Positions 40,242 to 49,824 of a DNA stretch of 64,000 nucleotides are shown here, in pieces. The stretch comes from Pseudomonas nunensis (GTDB taxonomy: Bacteria; Pseudomonadota; Gammaproteobacteria; Pseudomonadales; Pseudomonadaceae), in NCBI RefSeq assembly GCF_024296925.1, contig NZ_CP101125.1, forward strand, positions 6,868,501 through 6,932,500. Direction: 5' to 3'. The position numbers were made by a program, and so were the translations under genes. Below the pieces are notes generated by a model. That model was not told where the DNA came from, made no database searches, and was given only the letters and a program-made list of their open reading frames with translations. Each line of letters begins with the position of its first letter. The first letter of the stretch is position 1.

Positions 40242-41066
40242 ATGCTGAGTCCTTATATGTCGCCCGTTGAGCGGGTGTGGTTCTACAGCTTGCGGATTCT
40301 CTGCGGCCTGGTTTTGTTGTTCCTGATCTTGCCGGTGCTGGTGATCATCCCGCTGTCGTTCAACTCCGGCAGTTTCCTGGTGTACCCGCTGCAAGGTTTT
40401 TCGCTGCACTGGTATCAGGACTTCTTTGCCTCGGCGGAATGGATGCGCTCGCTGAAGAACAGCATCATCGTCGCCCCGGCGGCCACGGTGCTCGCAATGG
40501 TGTTCGGCACGTTGGCGGCGATTGGCCTGACCCGTGGTGATTTCCCGGGCAAGGCGCTGGTGATGGCGTTGGTGATTTCGCCGATGGTGGTGCCGGTGGT
40601 GATCATCGGTGTGGCGAGTTATCTGTTCTTCGCACCGCTGGGCCTGGGCAACAGCTTCTTCTCGCTGATCGTGGTGCACGCGGTGTTGGGCGTGCCGTTT
40701 GTGATCATCACCGTGTCGGCGACGTTGCAGGGGTTTAACCACAACCTGGTGCGCGCCGCTGCCAGCCTGGGTGCTTCGCCGCTGACCGCGTTCCGGCGGG
40801 TGACGTTGCCGTTGATCGCGCCGGGCGTGATCTCCGGGGCGCTGTTTGCCTTCGCCACCTCGTTCGATGAAGTGGTGGTGACGCTGTTCCTCGCCGGTCC
40901 TGAGCAAGCGACCTTGCCACGGCAGATGTTCAGCGGCATCCGCGAAAACCTCAGCCCGACGATTGCGGCGGCTGCGACGTTGCTGATTGCCTTCTCGGTG
41001 ATTCTGTTGCTAACGCTGGAATGGCTGCGTGGCCGTAGCGAGAAACTGCGTACCGCGCAGGTCTGA
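40242..41066 (+). CDS. ABC importer permease (PotC-type)
   Basis: A 274-aa permease with about six membrane helices (LCGLVLLFLILPVLVIIPLS at the start) and the cytoplasmic EAA-like loop LVRAAASLGASPLTAFRRV that contacts the ATPase. It is the last gene of the four-gene importer, and a 49-bp inverted repeat follows the stop. Confidence 0.9.
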   Translation: MLSPYMSPVERVWFYSLRILCGLVLLFLILPVLVIIPLSFNSGSFLVYPLQGFSLHWYQDFFASAEWMRSLKNSIIVAPAATVLAMVFGTLAAIGLTRGDFPGKALVMALVISPMVVPVVIIGVASYLFFAPLGLGNSFFSLIVVHAVLGVPFVIITVSATLQGFNHNLVRAAASLGASPLTAFRRVTLPLIAPGVISGALFAFATSFDEVVVTLFLAGPEQATLPRQMFSGIRENLSPTIAAAATLLIAFSVILLLTLEWLRGRSEKLRTAQV

Positions 41067-41076
41067 TTCGGTCTCT

Positions 41077-41195
41077 GTAGGAGCTGGTAGGAGCTGTCGA
41101 GTGAAACGAGGCTGCGATCTTTTGACTTTGATTTTTAAATACAAGATCAAAAGATCGCAGCCTCGTTTCACTCGACAGCTCCTACCAGTTCCTAC
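41077..41195. repeat. 49-bp near-perfect inverted repeat after the ABC importer
   Basis: Left arm 41077-41125 and right arm 41147-41195 match at 48 of 49 positions around an AT-rich 21-nt loop. The arms include GTAGGAGCTG, CGAGTGAAACGAGG and GCTGCGATCTTTTGA. It begins 10 nt after the last permease gene and probably acts as a transcript end or 3' stabiliser. It belongs to a different repeat type from the REP pairs elsewhere. Confidence 0.92.
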
Positions 41196-41329
41196 CAGCT
41201 CCTACCTGCTCCCACATTGGTTTTGTGTGGTAGTCGAGATCTCTGGTCATTCGCGCCGTGAATAAACGACAAACCCCAATCCCCAGCTACTATTGTGCCC
41301 AGCTCCCCAAACGATAAGAGGCTGCGCAC

Positions 41330-42478
41330 ATGAGTCTTTCCTCTTTCAAAATTGCCCACAAACTGATCACCGGCGCCGCTGCCATCGAGCAACTGGCCGC
41401 CGAGCTGACTCGCCTGGATGTCGATAACCCGCTGATCGTCACCGATGCCGCGCTGGTCAAGTCCGGCACGGTCGAGCTGGCGCTGGCGCATCTGGGTGAT
41501 CGCACCTACGAAATATTCGACCGCGTCCTGCCCGACCCGGAAATCGCCATCGTCGAAGACTGCATGCGCGTGTACCGCGAAGGCGGGCATGACGGGTTGA
41601 TAGGCTTGGGCGGTGGCAGTGCCATCGACATCGCCAAAAGCGTGGCGGCTTACGCCGGGTATCACGGCGCGCTGGAAGATTTGTTCGGCGTCGATCAAGT
41701 ACCGCGCAAAGGCCCGCCGCTGATCGCTATCCCGACCACTGCCGGCACCGGTTCGGAAGTCACCAACGTGGCGATCCTCTCCGACAAGCTCGCGCAGCTG
41801 AAGAAGGGCATTGTCAGCGACTATCTATTACCGGACGTTGCATTGGTCAGCCCGCAAATGACCCTGACCTGCCCGCGCAGTGTCACCGCCGCCAGTGGCG
41901 TCGATGCACTGGTGCATGCGATCGAGTCCTATCTGTCGCTGAATGCCTCGGCGATCACCGATGCCTTGGCGATTGGTGCGATCAAACTGATCACCCAGGC
42001 GCTGCCCAAGGCCTACGCCAACCCGGCCAACCTACAAGCCCGCGAAGACATGGCCACCGCCAGCCTGATGGCCGGCATGGCGTTCGGCAATGCCGGGGTC
42101 GGCGCGGTGCATGCGCTGGCGTATCCGCTGGGCGGGCGCTACAACATTGCCCACGGCGTCAGCAATGCTTTGCTGCTGCCGTATGTTATGACCTGGAACA
42201 AGTTGGCCTGCGTTGAGCGCATGCAGGATATTGCCGAAGCCATGGGCGTAAAAACCGCGCACCTGAGCGCCACCGATGCGGCGGACAAAGCCGTGGAGGC
42301 GATGACCGCATTGTGCCTGGCGGTGGAAATCCCCTTGGGTCTGCGCAGTTTCGGCGTACCTGAAGACGCGATCCCGGCCATGGCCGTGGAAGCAGCGGGG
42401 ATCGAGCGCCTGATGCGCAACAATCCGCGCAAATTGAGTGCCGTCGATATCGAGAAGATCTACCGGGCGGCGTACTAG
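41330..42478 (+). CDS. Iron-containing (group III) alcohol dehydrogenase
   Basis: A 382-aa NAD(P)-dependent dehydrogenase of the Fe-ADH family. The nucleotide-binding GGGSAIDIAKSVA (~93-105), the PTTAGTGSEVTNVAI motif, and metal ligands in DALVHAIESY and HALAYPLGGRYNIAHG are present. The specific alcohol or aldehyde cannot be told from sequence. It lies between the ABC importer and rpe on the same strand but is separated from both, so it is likely an independent unit. Confidence 0.9.
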   Translation: MSLSSFKIAHKLITGAAAIEQLAAELTRLDVDNPLIVTDAALVKSGTVELALAHLGDRTYEIFDRVLPDPEIAIVEDCMRVYREGGHDGLIGLGGGSAIDIAKSVAAYAGYHGALEDLFGVDQVPRKGPPLIAIPTTAGTGSEVTNVAILSDKLAQLKKGIVSDYLLPDVALVSPQMTLTCPRSVTAASGVDALVHAIESYLSLNASAITDALAIGAIKLITQALPKAYANPANLQAREDMATASLMAGMAFGNAGVGAVHALAYPLGGRYNIAHGVSNALLLPYVMTWNKLACVERMQDIAEAMGVKTAHLSATDAADKAVEAMTALCLAVEIPLGLRSFGVPEDAIPAMAVEAAGIERLMRNNPRKLSAVDIEKIYRAAY

Positions 42479-42594
42479 AGCCCGTCGGCACTTAATGATT
42501 GAAGGCAGGCCCAATCATCGCGGTCACAGTGCGCGCGCCAAAGCATGAGGTATACAATGCGCGCCATCGTGATTCTGCTCAGAAAAGGTGCGTC

Positions 42595-43269
42595 ATGCAG
42601 CCCTTCGTAATTGCTCCGTCGATTCTCTCCGCCGACTTCGCCCGCCTGGGCGAAGAAGTGGACAACGTCCTGGCCGCTGGCGCCGACTTCGTGCACTTCG
42701 ATGTCATGGACAACCATTACGTGCCCAACCTGACCATCGGCCCGATGGTCTGCGCGGCATTGCGCAAATACGGCGTGACCGCGCCGATCGACGCCCACTT
42801 GATGGTCAGCCCGGTGGACCGCATCGTCGGTGACTTCATCGAAGCCGGCGCGACCTACATCACCTTCCACCCGGAAGCCACGCAACACGTTGATCGCTCC
42901 CTGCAACTGATCCGCGAAGGCGGCTGCAAGTCGGGCCTGGTGTTCAACCCGGCGACCCCGCTGAGCGTGCTCGAGTACGTGATGGACAAGGTCGACATGA
43001 TCTTGCTGATGAGCGTCAACCCGGGCTTCGGCGGGCAGAAGTTCATCCCCGGTACCCTCGACAAACTGCGTCAGGCCCGCGCGCTGATCGATGCCTCCGG
43101 TCGCGACATTCGCCTGGAAATCGACGGCGGCGTGAACGTGAACAACATTCGCGAAATCGCCGCCGCTGGCGCCGACACCTTCGTGGCCGGCTCGGCGATC
43201 TTCAATGCGCCGAACTACCAGGAAGTGATCGAGAAGATGCGTTCCGAACTGGCGCTGGCTCGCCCATGA
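42595..43269 (+). CDS. rpe: Ribulose-phosphate 3-epimerase
   Basis: Interconverts ribulose-5-phosphate and xylulose-5-phosphate in the pentose phosphate pathway. The 224-aa TIM barrel has [50 protein letters not shown] and IDGGVNVNN, covering the metal and catalytic residues. The frame opens at 42499, but [10 protein letters not shown] at 42595 is the family start with AAAAGG upstream. It overlaps gph by 4 nt (ATGA). Confidence 0.97.
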   Translation: MQPFVIAPSILSADFARLGEEVDNVLAAGADFVHFDVMDNHYVPNLTIGPMVCAALRKYGVTAPIDAHLMVSPVDRIVGDFIEAGATYITFHPEATQHVDRSLQLIREGGCKSGLVFNPATPLSVLEYVMDKVDMILLMSVNPGFGGQKFIPGTLDKLRQARALIDASGRDIRLEIDGGVNVNNIREIAAAGADTFVAGSAIFNAPNYQEVIEKMRSELALARP

Positions 43270-44084
43270 GTGGCTTTGAGCAGCTGTTCCCGGGGCGACT
43301 GCCGCGACTGGTGATGTTCGATCTGGATGGCACGTTGATCGATTCGGTCCCCGACCTCGCGGTTGCCGTGGATAACATGCTGCTCAAGATGGGCCGCGAA
43401 CCTGCCGGCCTCGAGTCGGTGCGCGAGTGGGTCGGCAATGGCGCGCCGGTACTGGTGCGCCGTGCATTGGCGGGTGGCATCGACCATTCGACGGTCGATG
43501 ACGGCGAGGCCGAAGGCGCGCTGGAGATTTTCATGGAGGCTTACAGCGAAAGCCATGAGCTGACCGTGGTTTACCCCGGCGTGCGCGACACCCTGAAATG
43601 GCTGCACAAGCAGGGCGTCGAGATGGCGCTGATCACCAACAAGCCGGAGCGCTTTGTCGCGCCGCTGCTGGATCAGATGAAGATCGGTCGCTACTTCAAA
43701 TGGATCATCGGCGGCGACACCCTGCCGCAAAAGAAACCCGATCCGGCGGCGCTGTTTTTCGTGATGAAAATGGCCAACATTCCGGCCTCGCAATCGTTGT
43801 TTGTCGGCGATTCGCGCAGTGATGTGCTGGCGGCGAAAGCGGCGGGGGTCAAGTGTGTGGCCCTGAGTTATGGCTACAACCATGGCCGACCGATTGCCGA
43901 AGAATCACCGGCGCTGGTAATCGACGATCTGCGCAAGCTAATTCCCGGTTGCCTGGACCCGGCCGCTGAGATAACGTTGCCCGACGCTGTTCAATCCCCT
44001 GCTGGAAATCCCATCGTGGTGGTCACTCGCAAACTCTGGATGAAAGTCATCAAGGCCCTGGCCCGCTGGCGTTGGCGCGCCTGA
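43266..44084 (+). CDS. gph: Phosphoglycolate phosphatase (HAD family), with the trpE leader peptide as its C-terminus
   Basis: Dephosphorylates 2-phosphoglycolate. The 272-aa HAD hydrolase has [14 protein letters not shown] (nucleophile Asp), [18 protein letters not shown] and [12 protein letters not shown]. It overlaps rpe by 4 nt, the usual rpe-gph-trpE order. The HAD fold ends near residue 230; the remaining tail finishes [15 protein letters not shown]. That tail is encoded by DNA nearly identical to the Trp-rich leader in front of trpG, so the end of this gene doubles as the trpE leader peptide. Confidence 0.95.
   Translation: MSGFEQLFPGRLPRLVMFDLDGTLIDSVPDLAVAVDNMLLKMGREPAGLESVREWVGNGAPVLVRRALAGGIDHSTVDDGEAEGALEIFMEAYSESHELTVVYPGVRDTLKWLHKQGVEMALITNKPERFVAPLLDQMKIGRYFKWIIGGDTLPQKKPDPAALFFVMKMANIPASQSLFVGDSRSDVLAAKAAGVKCVALSYGYNHGRPIAEESPALVIDDLRKLIPGCLDPAAEITLPDAVQSPAGNPIVVVTRKLWMKVIKALARWRWRA
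44040..44084 (+). CDS. trpE leader peptide, nested in frame within gph
   Basis: [14 protein letters not shown] (14 residues) has two Trp codons separated by one Arg codon, ends 71 nt before the trpE ATG and uses the gph stop. The 24 nt from the GCC of ARWRWRA to the stop are identical to those of the trpG leader at 47921-48007. The start is uncertain: ATG 44040 lacks a good Shine-Dalgarno, and ribosomes finishing gph would read the same Trp codons. A GCCGG-TATC-CCGGC hairpin follows at 44095-44108, without a U tract. Attenuation of trpE and trpGDC is reported for P. putida. Confidence 0.75.
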   Translation: MKVIKALARWRWRA

Positions 44085-44155
44085 CTTGTTCCTGGCCGGT
44101 ATCCCGGCGCGTTTGCATACCTGACTGTTAGACCCTCAAGCCACGAGGCTACCCC

Positions 44156-45637
44156 ATGATCCGCGAAGAATTCCTGCGTTTGGCCGCTGCCGGCTACAAC
44201 CGTATCCCGATGGCCTGTGAAACCCTGGCCGACTTCGACACGCCGCTGTCGATCTACTTGAAACTGGCTGACCAGCCCAACTCCTACTTGCTGGAGTCGG
44301 TGCAGGGCGGCGAGAAGTGGGGCCGTTACTCGATCATCGGCCTGCCGTGCCGCACCGTGCTGCGGGTTCATGATCACCGCATCAGCGTGACCCACGACGG
44401 CGTCGAGATCGAAAGCCACGAAGCCGAAGATCCATTGGCCTTCGTCGAAGAATTCAAAGCCCGCTACAACGTGCCGACTATTCCCGGCCTACCGCGCTTC
44501 AATGGCGGCCTGGTGGGTTATTTCGGTTATGACTGCGTGCGCTATGTAGAGAAACGTCTGGGCAAATGCCCGAATCCGGATCCGCTCGGCGTGCCGGACA
44601 TTCTGCTGATGGTTTCCGATGCGGTGGTGGTGTTCGACAACCTCGCCGGCAAGATGCACGCGATTGTCCTCGCCGACCCGGCGCAGGCCGACGCCTTCGA
44701 GCAAGGCCAGGCCCGCCTGGAAGCCCTGTTGGAACAACTGCGCCAGCCGATCACGCCGCGTCGCGGCCTGGACTTCAGTAAGCAACAATCCGCTGACCCG
44801 GTGTTCCGTTCGAGCTTCACCCAGGACGATTACGAAAAAGCCGTCGACACGATCAAGGAATACATCCTGGCGGGTGATTGCATGCAAGTCGTGCCGTCCC
44901 AGCGCATGTCGATCGACTTCAAGGCTGCACCGATTGATCTGTACCGGGCGCTGCGCTGCTTCAACCCGACGCCTTACATGTACTTCTTCAACTTCGGCGA
45001 CTTCCACGTCGTCGGCAGTTCGCCGGAAGTGTTGGTGCGGGTCGAAGACAACCTGATCACCGTGCGCCCGATCGCCGGCACTCGCCCACGCGGGGCCAAC
45101 GAAGAGGCGGATCTGGCGCTGGAAAAAGACCTGCTGTCAGACGACAAGGAAATCGCCGAGCACTTGATGCTGATCGACTTGGGTCGGAATGATACCGGTC
45201 GCGTTTCGGAAATCGGCTCGGTGAAACTCACCGAGAAGATGGTCATCGAGCGTTATTCCAACGTGATGCACATCGTGTCCAACGTCACCGGGCAACTGAA
45301 AGCCGGGCTGACGGCGATGGATGCACTGCGGGCGATTCTGCCAGCGGGCACCTTGTCTGGCGCGCCGAAGATTCGCGCGATGGAAATCATCGACGAGCTG
45401 GAACCGGTCAAGCGTGGCGTGTATGGCGGTGCGGTCGGTTACTTTGCCTGGAACGGCAACATGGACACCGCGATTGCGATCCGCACGGCGGTGATCAAGG
45501 ACGGCGAACTGCACGTGCAGGCCGGTGGCGGCATCGTTGCTGATTCGGTGCCGGCGCTGGAATGGGAAGAAACCCTGAACAAGCGCCGTGCGATGTTCCG
45601 TGCCGTGGCATTGGCCGAGCAAACCCCGGACACTTGA
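44156..45637 (+). CDS. trpE: Anthranilate synthase component I
   Basis: Makes anthranilate from chorismate with TrpG. The 493-aa chorismate-binding enzyme has the tryptophan-site motif [46 protein letters not shown], and the C-terminal [19 protein letters not shown] and [13 protein letters not shown] core. It is separated from trpGDC by estA. The Trp-rich leader ends 71 nt upstream. Confidence 0.98.
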   Translation: MIREEFLRLAAAGYNRIPMACETLADFDTPLSIYLKLADQPNSYLLESVQGGEKWGRYSIIGLPCRTVLRVHDHRISVTHDGVEIESHEAEDPLAFVEEFKARYNVPTIPGLPRFNGGLVGYFGYDCVRYVEKRLGKCPNPDPLGVPDILLMVSDAVVVFDNLAGKMHAIVLADPAQADAFEQGQARLEALLEQLRQPITPRRGLDFSKQQSADPVFRSSFTQDDYEKAVDTIKEYILAGDCMQVVPSQRMSIDFKAAPIDLYRALRCFNPTPYMYFFNFGDFHVVGSSPEVLVRVEDNLITVRPIAGTRPRGANEEADLALEKDLLSDDKEIAEHLMLIDLGRNDTGRVSEIGSVKLTEKMVIERYSNVMHIVSNVTGQLKAGLTAMDALRAILPAGTLSGAPKIRAMEIIDELEPVKRGVYGGAVGYFAWNGNMDTAIAIRTAVIKDGELHVQAGGGIVADSVPALEWEETLNKRRAMFRAVALAEQTPDT

Positions 45638-45666
45638 GCTCACACAAAACCCTGTGGGAGCGGGCT

Positions 45667-45790
45667 TTGTGGCGAGGGGGCTTGCCCCCGTTCGGCTGCG
45701 CAGCAGTCGTAAATTCAGACGACTCGGTAAACCTGAACGAATGCAGGGGGCCGCTTCGCAACCCAACGGGGGCAAGCCCCCTCGCCACAA
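45667..45790. repeat. Perfect 26-bp inverted repeat after trpE
   Basis: Arms at 45667-45692 and 45765-45790 are exact complements (core GGCGAGGGGGCTTGCCCCCG, itself containing the palindrome GGGGGCTTGCCCCC). The 72-nt middle has its own partial symmetry. It differs in sequence from the REP pairs. A terminator follows immediately. Confidence 0.9.
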
Positions 45791-45804
45791 TAAGTGTTCA
45801 GCAT

Positions 45805-45842
45805 AAAAAAACGCGGCGCCTGTGAGGGCGCCGCGTTTTTTA
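45805..45842. terminator. Bidirectional terminator between trpE and estA
   Basis: AAAAAAACGCGGCGCC pairs with GGCGCCGCGTTTTTT, with runs of A on the left and T on the right, so it can stop transcription from both sides. It lies between the convergent ends of trpE and estA. Confidence 0.9.
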
Positions 45843-45853
45843 TGGCCTGCGAT

Positions 45854-47764
45854 TTAGAAGTCCAGGCTGACCCCCACGTTCACGCCTTGCTGGGTAAAGT
45901 CATCATCCTTGCGAATGTCATAACTGGCCCGTAACGCCAAATCCTTGGTGAGGTTATGACTCACGCCCAGGTTCAGGCGGTTCAGGTTGGTCTGCGGTGT
46001 ATAGCCGGCCAGGGTGTAGGTGTTACCCGGCAGGCTGTTGAGGTTCATGGTCACGTCCTGGGTGTCGTCGTTGTACTCGCGCTCGTGGGCCAGTTCGCCG
46101 AACACCTGAGTCTGCGAGGTGATCTGGTACTTGCCCTGGATCCCGAGGCCAAGACGCCGGGAGATGCGCGACTGGTCATCGAACGTCAGTGCGGTGGAAT
46201 CCGCGCCGTCTTCCGAGTAACCGTCGACTTCAACTTTGGCGAAGTCAGCGCTGACGAACGGCGACAGGTGCCACGGGCTGCTCGCTTCTGGCGCGATGTC
46301 GTAACCCAGACGGCCGCTGATGGCGACCAGGTAGCCATCGGTGTCGCCTTTCTCCCCGCGCTCGTTGGCTCCCAACTGGAATTTACGTTTGAGGCTGTCG
46401 TAGTCCAGATGCCCGGCGGTCACTGCCGCGTCACCCCACCAGCGGTTTTGCTGGTACTGGGCGAACGCCGTGCCCATGTACGTGTTGAGCTTGTAATCGG
46501 AGTCGTTGTCGCCAGCTTCGAGTTTCTGGTTGTAGAAGCCCGCGGCCAGACCCACGCGCCACGCATCGTTCAACCGGTAACTGCCACCGATGTTCAGGTT
46601 GGCACCATTGCCGTCAGCACTGGCGCCACTGCGCTGGCTGTCGAAATCCTGATGTTGGCCCCCAGCGGCGACAATCGCCCGCCATTGACCCACGCCTTGC
46701 CAGTTTTCCCAATCCGCCAGCCACTGGTTGCGCAACTCATCCTGATGCGAGCGCAACGTGCCTTGGGCCATTTGTGGCAGCAGCGTCGCTTCCCATGGCG
46801 CGGACAGCAGCGAGTAGGCGTAATCGGCAATCAGGCGCTGCCCGGCTTCGGTCGGGTGCACCGAGTCGTTGTAGATCAGCTTGGACGGATCCGGCGTGGC
46901 ACTGTTGATCCCGTAGCGGGCGTTCTCGGTGCAGCCGTTGCCGCTGAAGCAGGTGGCGCTCAGGTTCTGGTCGGCGGCCAGGCCGAATTGCGCAGGATTG
47001 GCGAACGTTTCCTTGAGCAGCACCGGAATGTTCAGCGGGATGATGTTGGCATTGATGCCCTGCAGTTGGCTTACCAGTTCGGTGTTGAACTGCGCACTGA
47101 GCTGGGAGGTGAAGGCTTGCAGCGGGGTGCCGTTGAAAGCCGGGGTAAAGCCGATATCCGGCAGCAGCCAGACCATGACGTAGCGGGCGCCGGCCTGTTG
47201 CAGGGTTTGCACGCTGCTGGCCAGGCGATCGGCGGCGGCGCTGGCCTGGGGCAGGCTGGTCACGCGACCTTGAAGGAAATCGTTACCACCGCCCGAGAGG
47301 TAATACAGCGCATTCGGGTCGGCGCGGAAGTTGTTCGACGGCAGATAGCCCGCGCGGGTGCGTTCGCCGGTGGCGGAGGTGCCGGTGATCGAATCGAGAA
47401 TCTGGTCGGTGCGATAACCGCCGACCGCCCAGTTGTTGCCATCGGGCAGGCCTTCGTTGGCGCGTACCGCCGAAGACGAGGACGCTGTCTGGTCCGCTGA
47501 GTACCCCAGTTTTCCCCCAAGGATTTGCGTGGCGTTGAGCGAGCGCTCTTCACCGCTGCCGTCCAGATACACCGGGCCGGTGCGGTTGGTGAACCGTTGG
47601 GTGGACCCTGCAGGCCCGCCGGTGTCGGCAAACGTCCCGGCATCGTTGAGGCTGTCGCCGAATACGACGAAGTTCGTGTAAGGATTGGGCGCCGCATTCG
47701 CCTGGGCGCAGGCCATGGCGAGCAGGCAACTGGCGAGCGGTACAAACAACGTCTGTTTGATCAT
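45854..47764 (-). CDS. estA: GDSL autotransporter esterase
   Basis: An outer-membrane-anchored esterase linked in P. aeruginosa to rhamnolipid production and motility. The ~636-aa protein has a signal peptide ([19 protein letters not shown]), an N-terminal GDSL hydrolase domain ([12 protein letters not shown] with the nucleophile Ser; [21 protein letters not shown] with the catalytic Asp/His block) and a C-terminal ~280-residue autotransporter barrel ending in Phe (VGVSLDF). A TTG at 47770 is possible; ATG 47764 has GGAC upstream. It stands between trpE and trpG, as in P. putida. Confidence 0.95.
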   Translation of the reverse strand: MIKQTLFVPLASCLLAMACAQANAAPNPYTNFVVFGDSLNDAGTFADTGGPAGSTQRFTNRTGPVYLDGSGEERSLNATQILGGKLGYSADQTASSSSAVRANEGLPDGNNWAVGGYRTDQILDSITGTSATGERTRAGYLPSNNFRADPNALYYLSGGGNDFLQGRVTSLPQASAAADRLASSVQTLQQAGARYVMVWLLPDIGFTPAFNGTPLQAFTSQLSAQFNTELVSQLQGINANIIPLNIPVLLKETFANPAQFGLAADQNLSATCFSGNGCTENARYGINSATPDPSKLIYNDSVHPTEAGQRLIADYAYSLLSAPWEATLLPQMAQGTLRSHQDELRNQWLADWENWQGVGQWRAIVAAGGQHQDFDSQRSGASADGNGANLNIGGSYRLNDAWRVGLAAGFYNQKLEAGDNDSDYKLNTYMGTAFAQYQQNRWWGDAAVTAGHLDYDSLKRKFQLGANERGEKGDTDGYLVAISGRLGYDIAPEASSPWHLSPFVSADFAKVEVDGYSEDGADSTALTFDDQSRISRRLGLGIQGKYQITSQTQVFGELAHEREYNDDTQDVTMNLNSLPGNTYTLAGYTPQTNLNRLNLGVSHNLTKDLALRASYDIRKDDDFTQQGVNVGVSLDF

Positions 47765-47920
47765 GTGCAAGTCCGTTTATTTATTGTTGTAGTGAACGAA
47801 ACGACAGTACCAAAAACTTCCGGCCTTTTGCCATCTGTCGCGAACCCTTCATTTGTTTCGCCAGCCTTCGCGTGCGCCATATTGCACGCTCTGCCCAGCT
47901 AAGTTACTGTGCCAAGACGT

Positions 47921-48007
47921 ATGAATGAGACCTTTCCCGTGTTGATCATCAGCAAACTCCTGGATCAAGTCATCAAGGCACACGCCCGCTGGCGTTGGCG
48001 CGCCTGA
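47921..48007 (+). CDS. trpGDC leader peptide
   Basis: An open frame of 28 residues starts at ATG 47921 and ends in VIKAHARWRWRA. It has two Trp codons near the end, 164 nt before trpG. The last 8 codons match the trpE leader exactly at nucleotide level. Internal GTG 47939 or TTG 47942 could also start it; no strong Shine-Dalgarno decides. A CCGGC-CCT-GCCGG hairpin follows the stop (48017-48029). This fits Trp-dependent translational sensing; a classical U-rich terminator is not seen. Confidence 0.72.
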   Translation: MNETFPVLIISKLLDQVIKAHARWRWRA

Positions 48008-48171
48008 ATTCTTTTGCCGGCCCTGCCGGACCTGTACCGCTTCGCCTTCTTTACCTGTTTGAAATGCCGCTTTGCTGGGTCCACTCCAGCACCTGCCAAA
48101 GCGCAGCACACTGCGGGTATTCATTCGAAGGCAGTCTCAAAAGTCAGTGAATTCAAGAGGTTTCCATCGCC
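48008..48171 (+). promoter_or_regulatory. trpGDC attenuator/leader region
   Basis: These 164 bases between the leader stop and trpG carry short hairpins, including CCGGC/GCCGG (48017-48029) and CGCAG-CACA-CTGCG near 48102-48115, the latter overlapping the approach to the trpG ribosome binding site. No hairpin ends in a U run, so the mechanism may not be intrinsic termination. Confidence 0.45.
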
Positions 48172-48765
48172 ATGTTGCTGATGATCGATAACTACGACTC
48201 TTTTACCTACAACGTTGTGCAGTACCTTGGTGAGCTCGGCTCCCAGGTTAAAGTCGTGCGCAACGATGAACTCACCATTGCCGAAATCGAAGCCCTCAAC
48301 CCTGAGCGCATCGTTGTGTCCCCCGGTCCTTGCACGCCGACCGAAGCCGGCATTTCCATCGAAGCGATCAAGCACTTTGCCGGCAAGCTGCCGATCCTCG
48401 GCGTCTGCCTTGGCCACCAGTCCATCGGCCAGGCCTTTGGCGGTGATGTGGTGCGCGCCCGTCAGGTCATGCACGGTAAGACTAGCCCGGTATTCCACGA
48501 GGACAAGGGCGTTTTCGAAGGTCTGAACCGGCCGGTGACGGTCACTCGCTACCACTCGCTGATCGTCAAGCGCGAAACCCTGCCTGACTGCCTGGAACTG
48601 ACCGCATGGACCCAGCTCGAAGACGGCTCGGTCGACGAAATCATGGGCCTGCGCCACAAGACGCTGAACATCGAGGGTGTGCAATTTCACCCTGAATCGA
48701 TTCTCACCGAGCAGGGCCATGAGCTGTTCGCCAACTTCCTCAAACAAACCGGCGGCACGCGCTAA
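48172..48765 (+). CDS. trpG: Anthranilate synthase component II (glutamine amidotransferase)
   Basis: Supplies ammonia from glutamine to TrpE. The 197-aa class I amidotransferase has [18 protein letters not shown], the nucleophile Cys in [15 protein letters not shown] (~79) and the His-Glu pair in [11 protein letters not shown]. First structural gene of trpGDC; trpD follows after 9 nt. Confidence 0.98.
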   Translation: MLLMIDNYDSFTYNVVQYLGELGSQVKVVRNDELTIAEIEALNPERIVVSPGPCTPTEAGISIEAIKHFAGKLPILGVCLGHQSIGQAFGGDVVRARQVMHGKTSPVFHEDKGVFEGLNRPVTVTRYHSLIVKRETLPDCLELTAWTQLEDGSVDEIMGLRHKTLNIEGVQFHPESILTEQGHELFANFLKQTGGTR

Positions 48766-48774
48766 GGACTTTTC

Positions 48775-49824
48775 ATGAACATCAAGACAGCCCTGGGCCG
48801 TATCGTCGATCACCTCGACCTCAGCACCGATGAAATGCGCGATGTGATGCGCGAAATCATGACCGGGCAATGCTCGGACGCGCAGATCGGCGCGTTCATG
48901 ATGGCCATGCGCATGAAAAGCGAAAGCATCGACGAAATCGTCGGCGCGGTGTCGGTCATGCGCGAGCTGGCGGACAAAGTCGAACTCAAGACCCTCGACG
49001 GCGTCGTCGATGTGGTCGGCACCGGCGGTGACGGTGCGAACATCTTCAACGTTTCCACCGCATCTTCCTTCGTGGTCGCGGCGGCGGGTTGCACCGTGGC
49101 CAAGCACGGTAACCGTGCAGTCTCGGGCAAGAGCGGCAGTGCCGATCTGCTGGAGGCGGCCGGGATCTACCTGAACCTGACGCCAGTCCAGGTGGCGCGC
49201 TGCATCGATAACGTCGGCATCGGCTTCATGTTCGCCCAGACTCACCACAGCGCCATGAAGTACGCCGCCGGCCCGCGCAAGGACCTTGGCCTGCGCACCC
49301 TGTTCAACATGCTCGGCCCGCTTACGAATCCGGCCGGCGTGAAACATCAGGTGGTGGGCGTATTCACTCCGGCGCTGTGCCGGCCATTGGCCGAAGTCTT
49401 GCAGCGTCTGGGCAGCAAGCATGTGCTGGTGGTGCACTCGAAGGACGGTCTGGATGAATTCAGCCTGGCCGCGCCGACGTTTGTCGCGGAACTGAAGAAT
49501 GACCAGATCACCGAGTATTGGGTCGAACCGGAAGATCTGGGCATGAAGAGCCAGAGCCTGCACGGTCTGGCGGTCGACAGCCCGGCCGCTTCCCTCGAAC
49601 TGATTCGCGATGCCTTGGGCAAGCGCAAGACCGAAAACGGCCAGAAAGCCGCCGAGATGATTGTGCTCAATGCCGGTGCCGCACTGTATGCCGCTGACCA
49701 CGCAACAAGTTTGAAAGAGGGCGTTGCCCTGGCGCACGACGCGCTGCACACCGGCCTCGCTCGGGAGAAACTCGAGGAGCTGGGTGCGTTTACCGCGGTA
49801 TTTCGAGTGGAGAATGAGGGATGA
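48775..49824 (+). CDS. trpD: Anthranilate phosphoribosyltransferase
   Basis: Adds phosphoribose to anthranilate. The 349-aa class IV-type transferase shows [20 protein letters not shown] (PRPP loop, ~78-97), [19 protein letters not shown] and [13 protein letters not shown]. It overlaps trpC by 4 nt (ATGA). Confidence 0.98.
   Translation: MNIKTALGRIVDHLDLSTDEMRDVMREIMTGQCSDAQIGAFMMAMRMKSESIDEIVGAVSVMRELADKVELKTLDGVVDVVGTGGDGANIFNVSTASSFVVAAAGCTVAKHGNRAVSGKSGSADLLEAAGIYLNLTPVQVARCIDNVGIGFMFAQTHHSAMKYAAGPRKDLGLRTLFNMLGPLTNPAGVKHQVVGVFTPALCRPLAEVLQRLGSKHVLVVHSKDGLDEFSLAAPTFVAELKNDQITEYWVEPEDLGMKSQSLHGLAVDSPAASLELIRDALGKRKTENGQKAAEMIVLNAGAALYAADHATSLKEGVALAHDALHTGLAREKLEELGAFTAVFRVENEG

Noticed and set aside
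43266..44084. Calling the HAD gene MupP (MurNAc-6-phosphate phosphatase)
   Set aside because: It is coupled to rpe in the standard rpe-gph-trpE order; MupP is, as I recall, encoded elsewhere in pseudomonads.
48121..49749. 542-codon frame antisense to trpG and trpD
   Set aside because: Shadow frame across two real genes; His/Gln-rich and without motifs.
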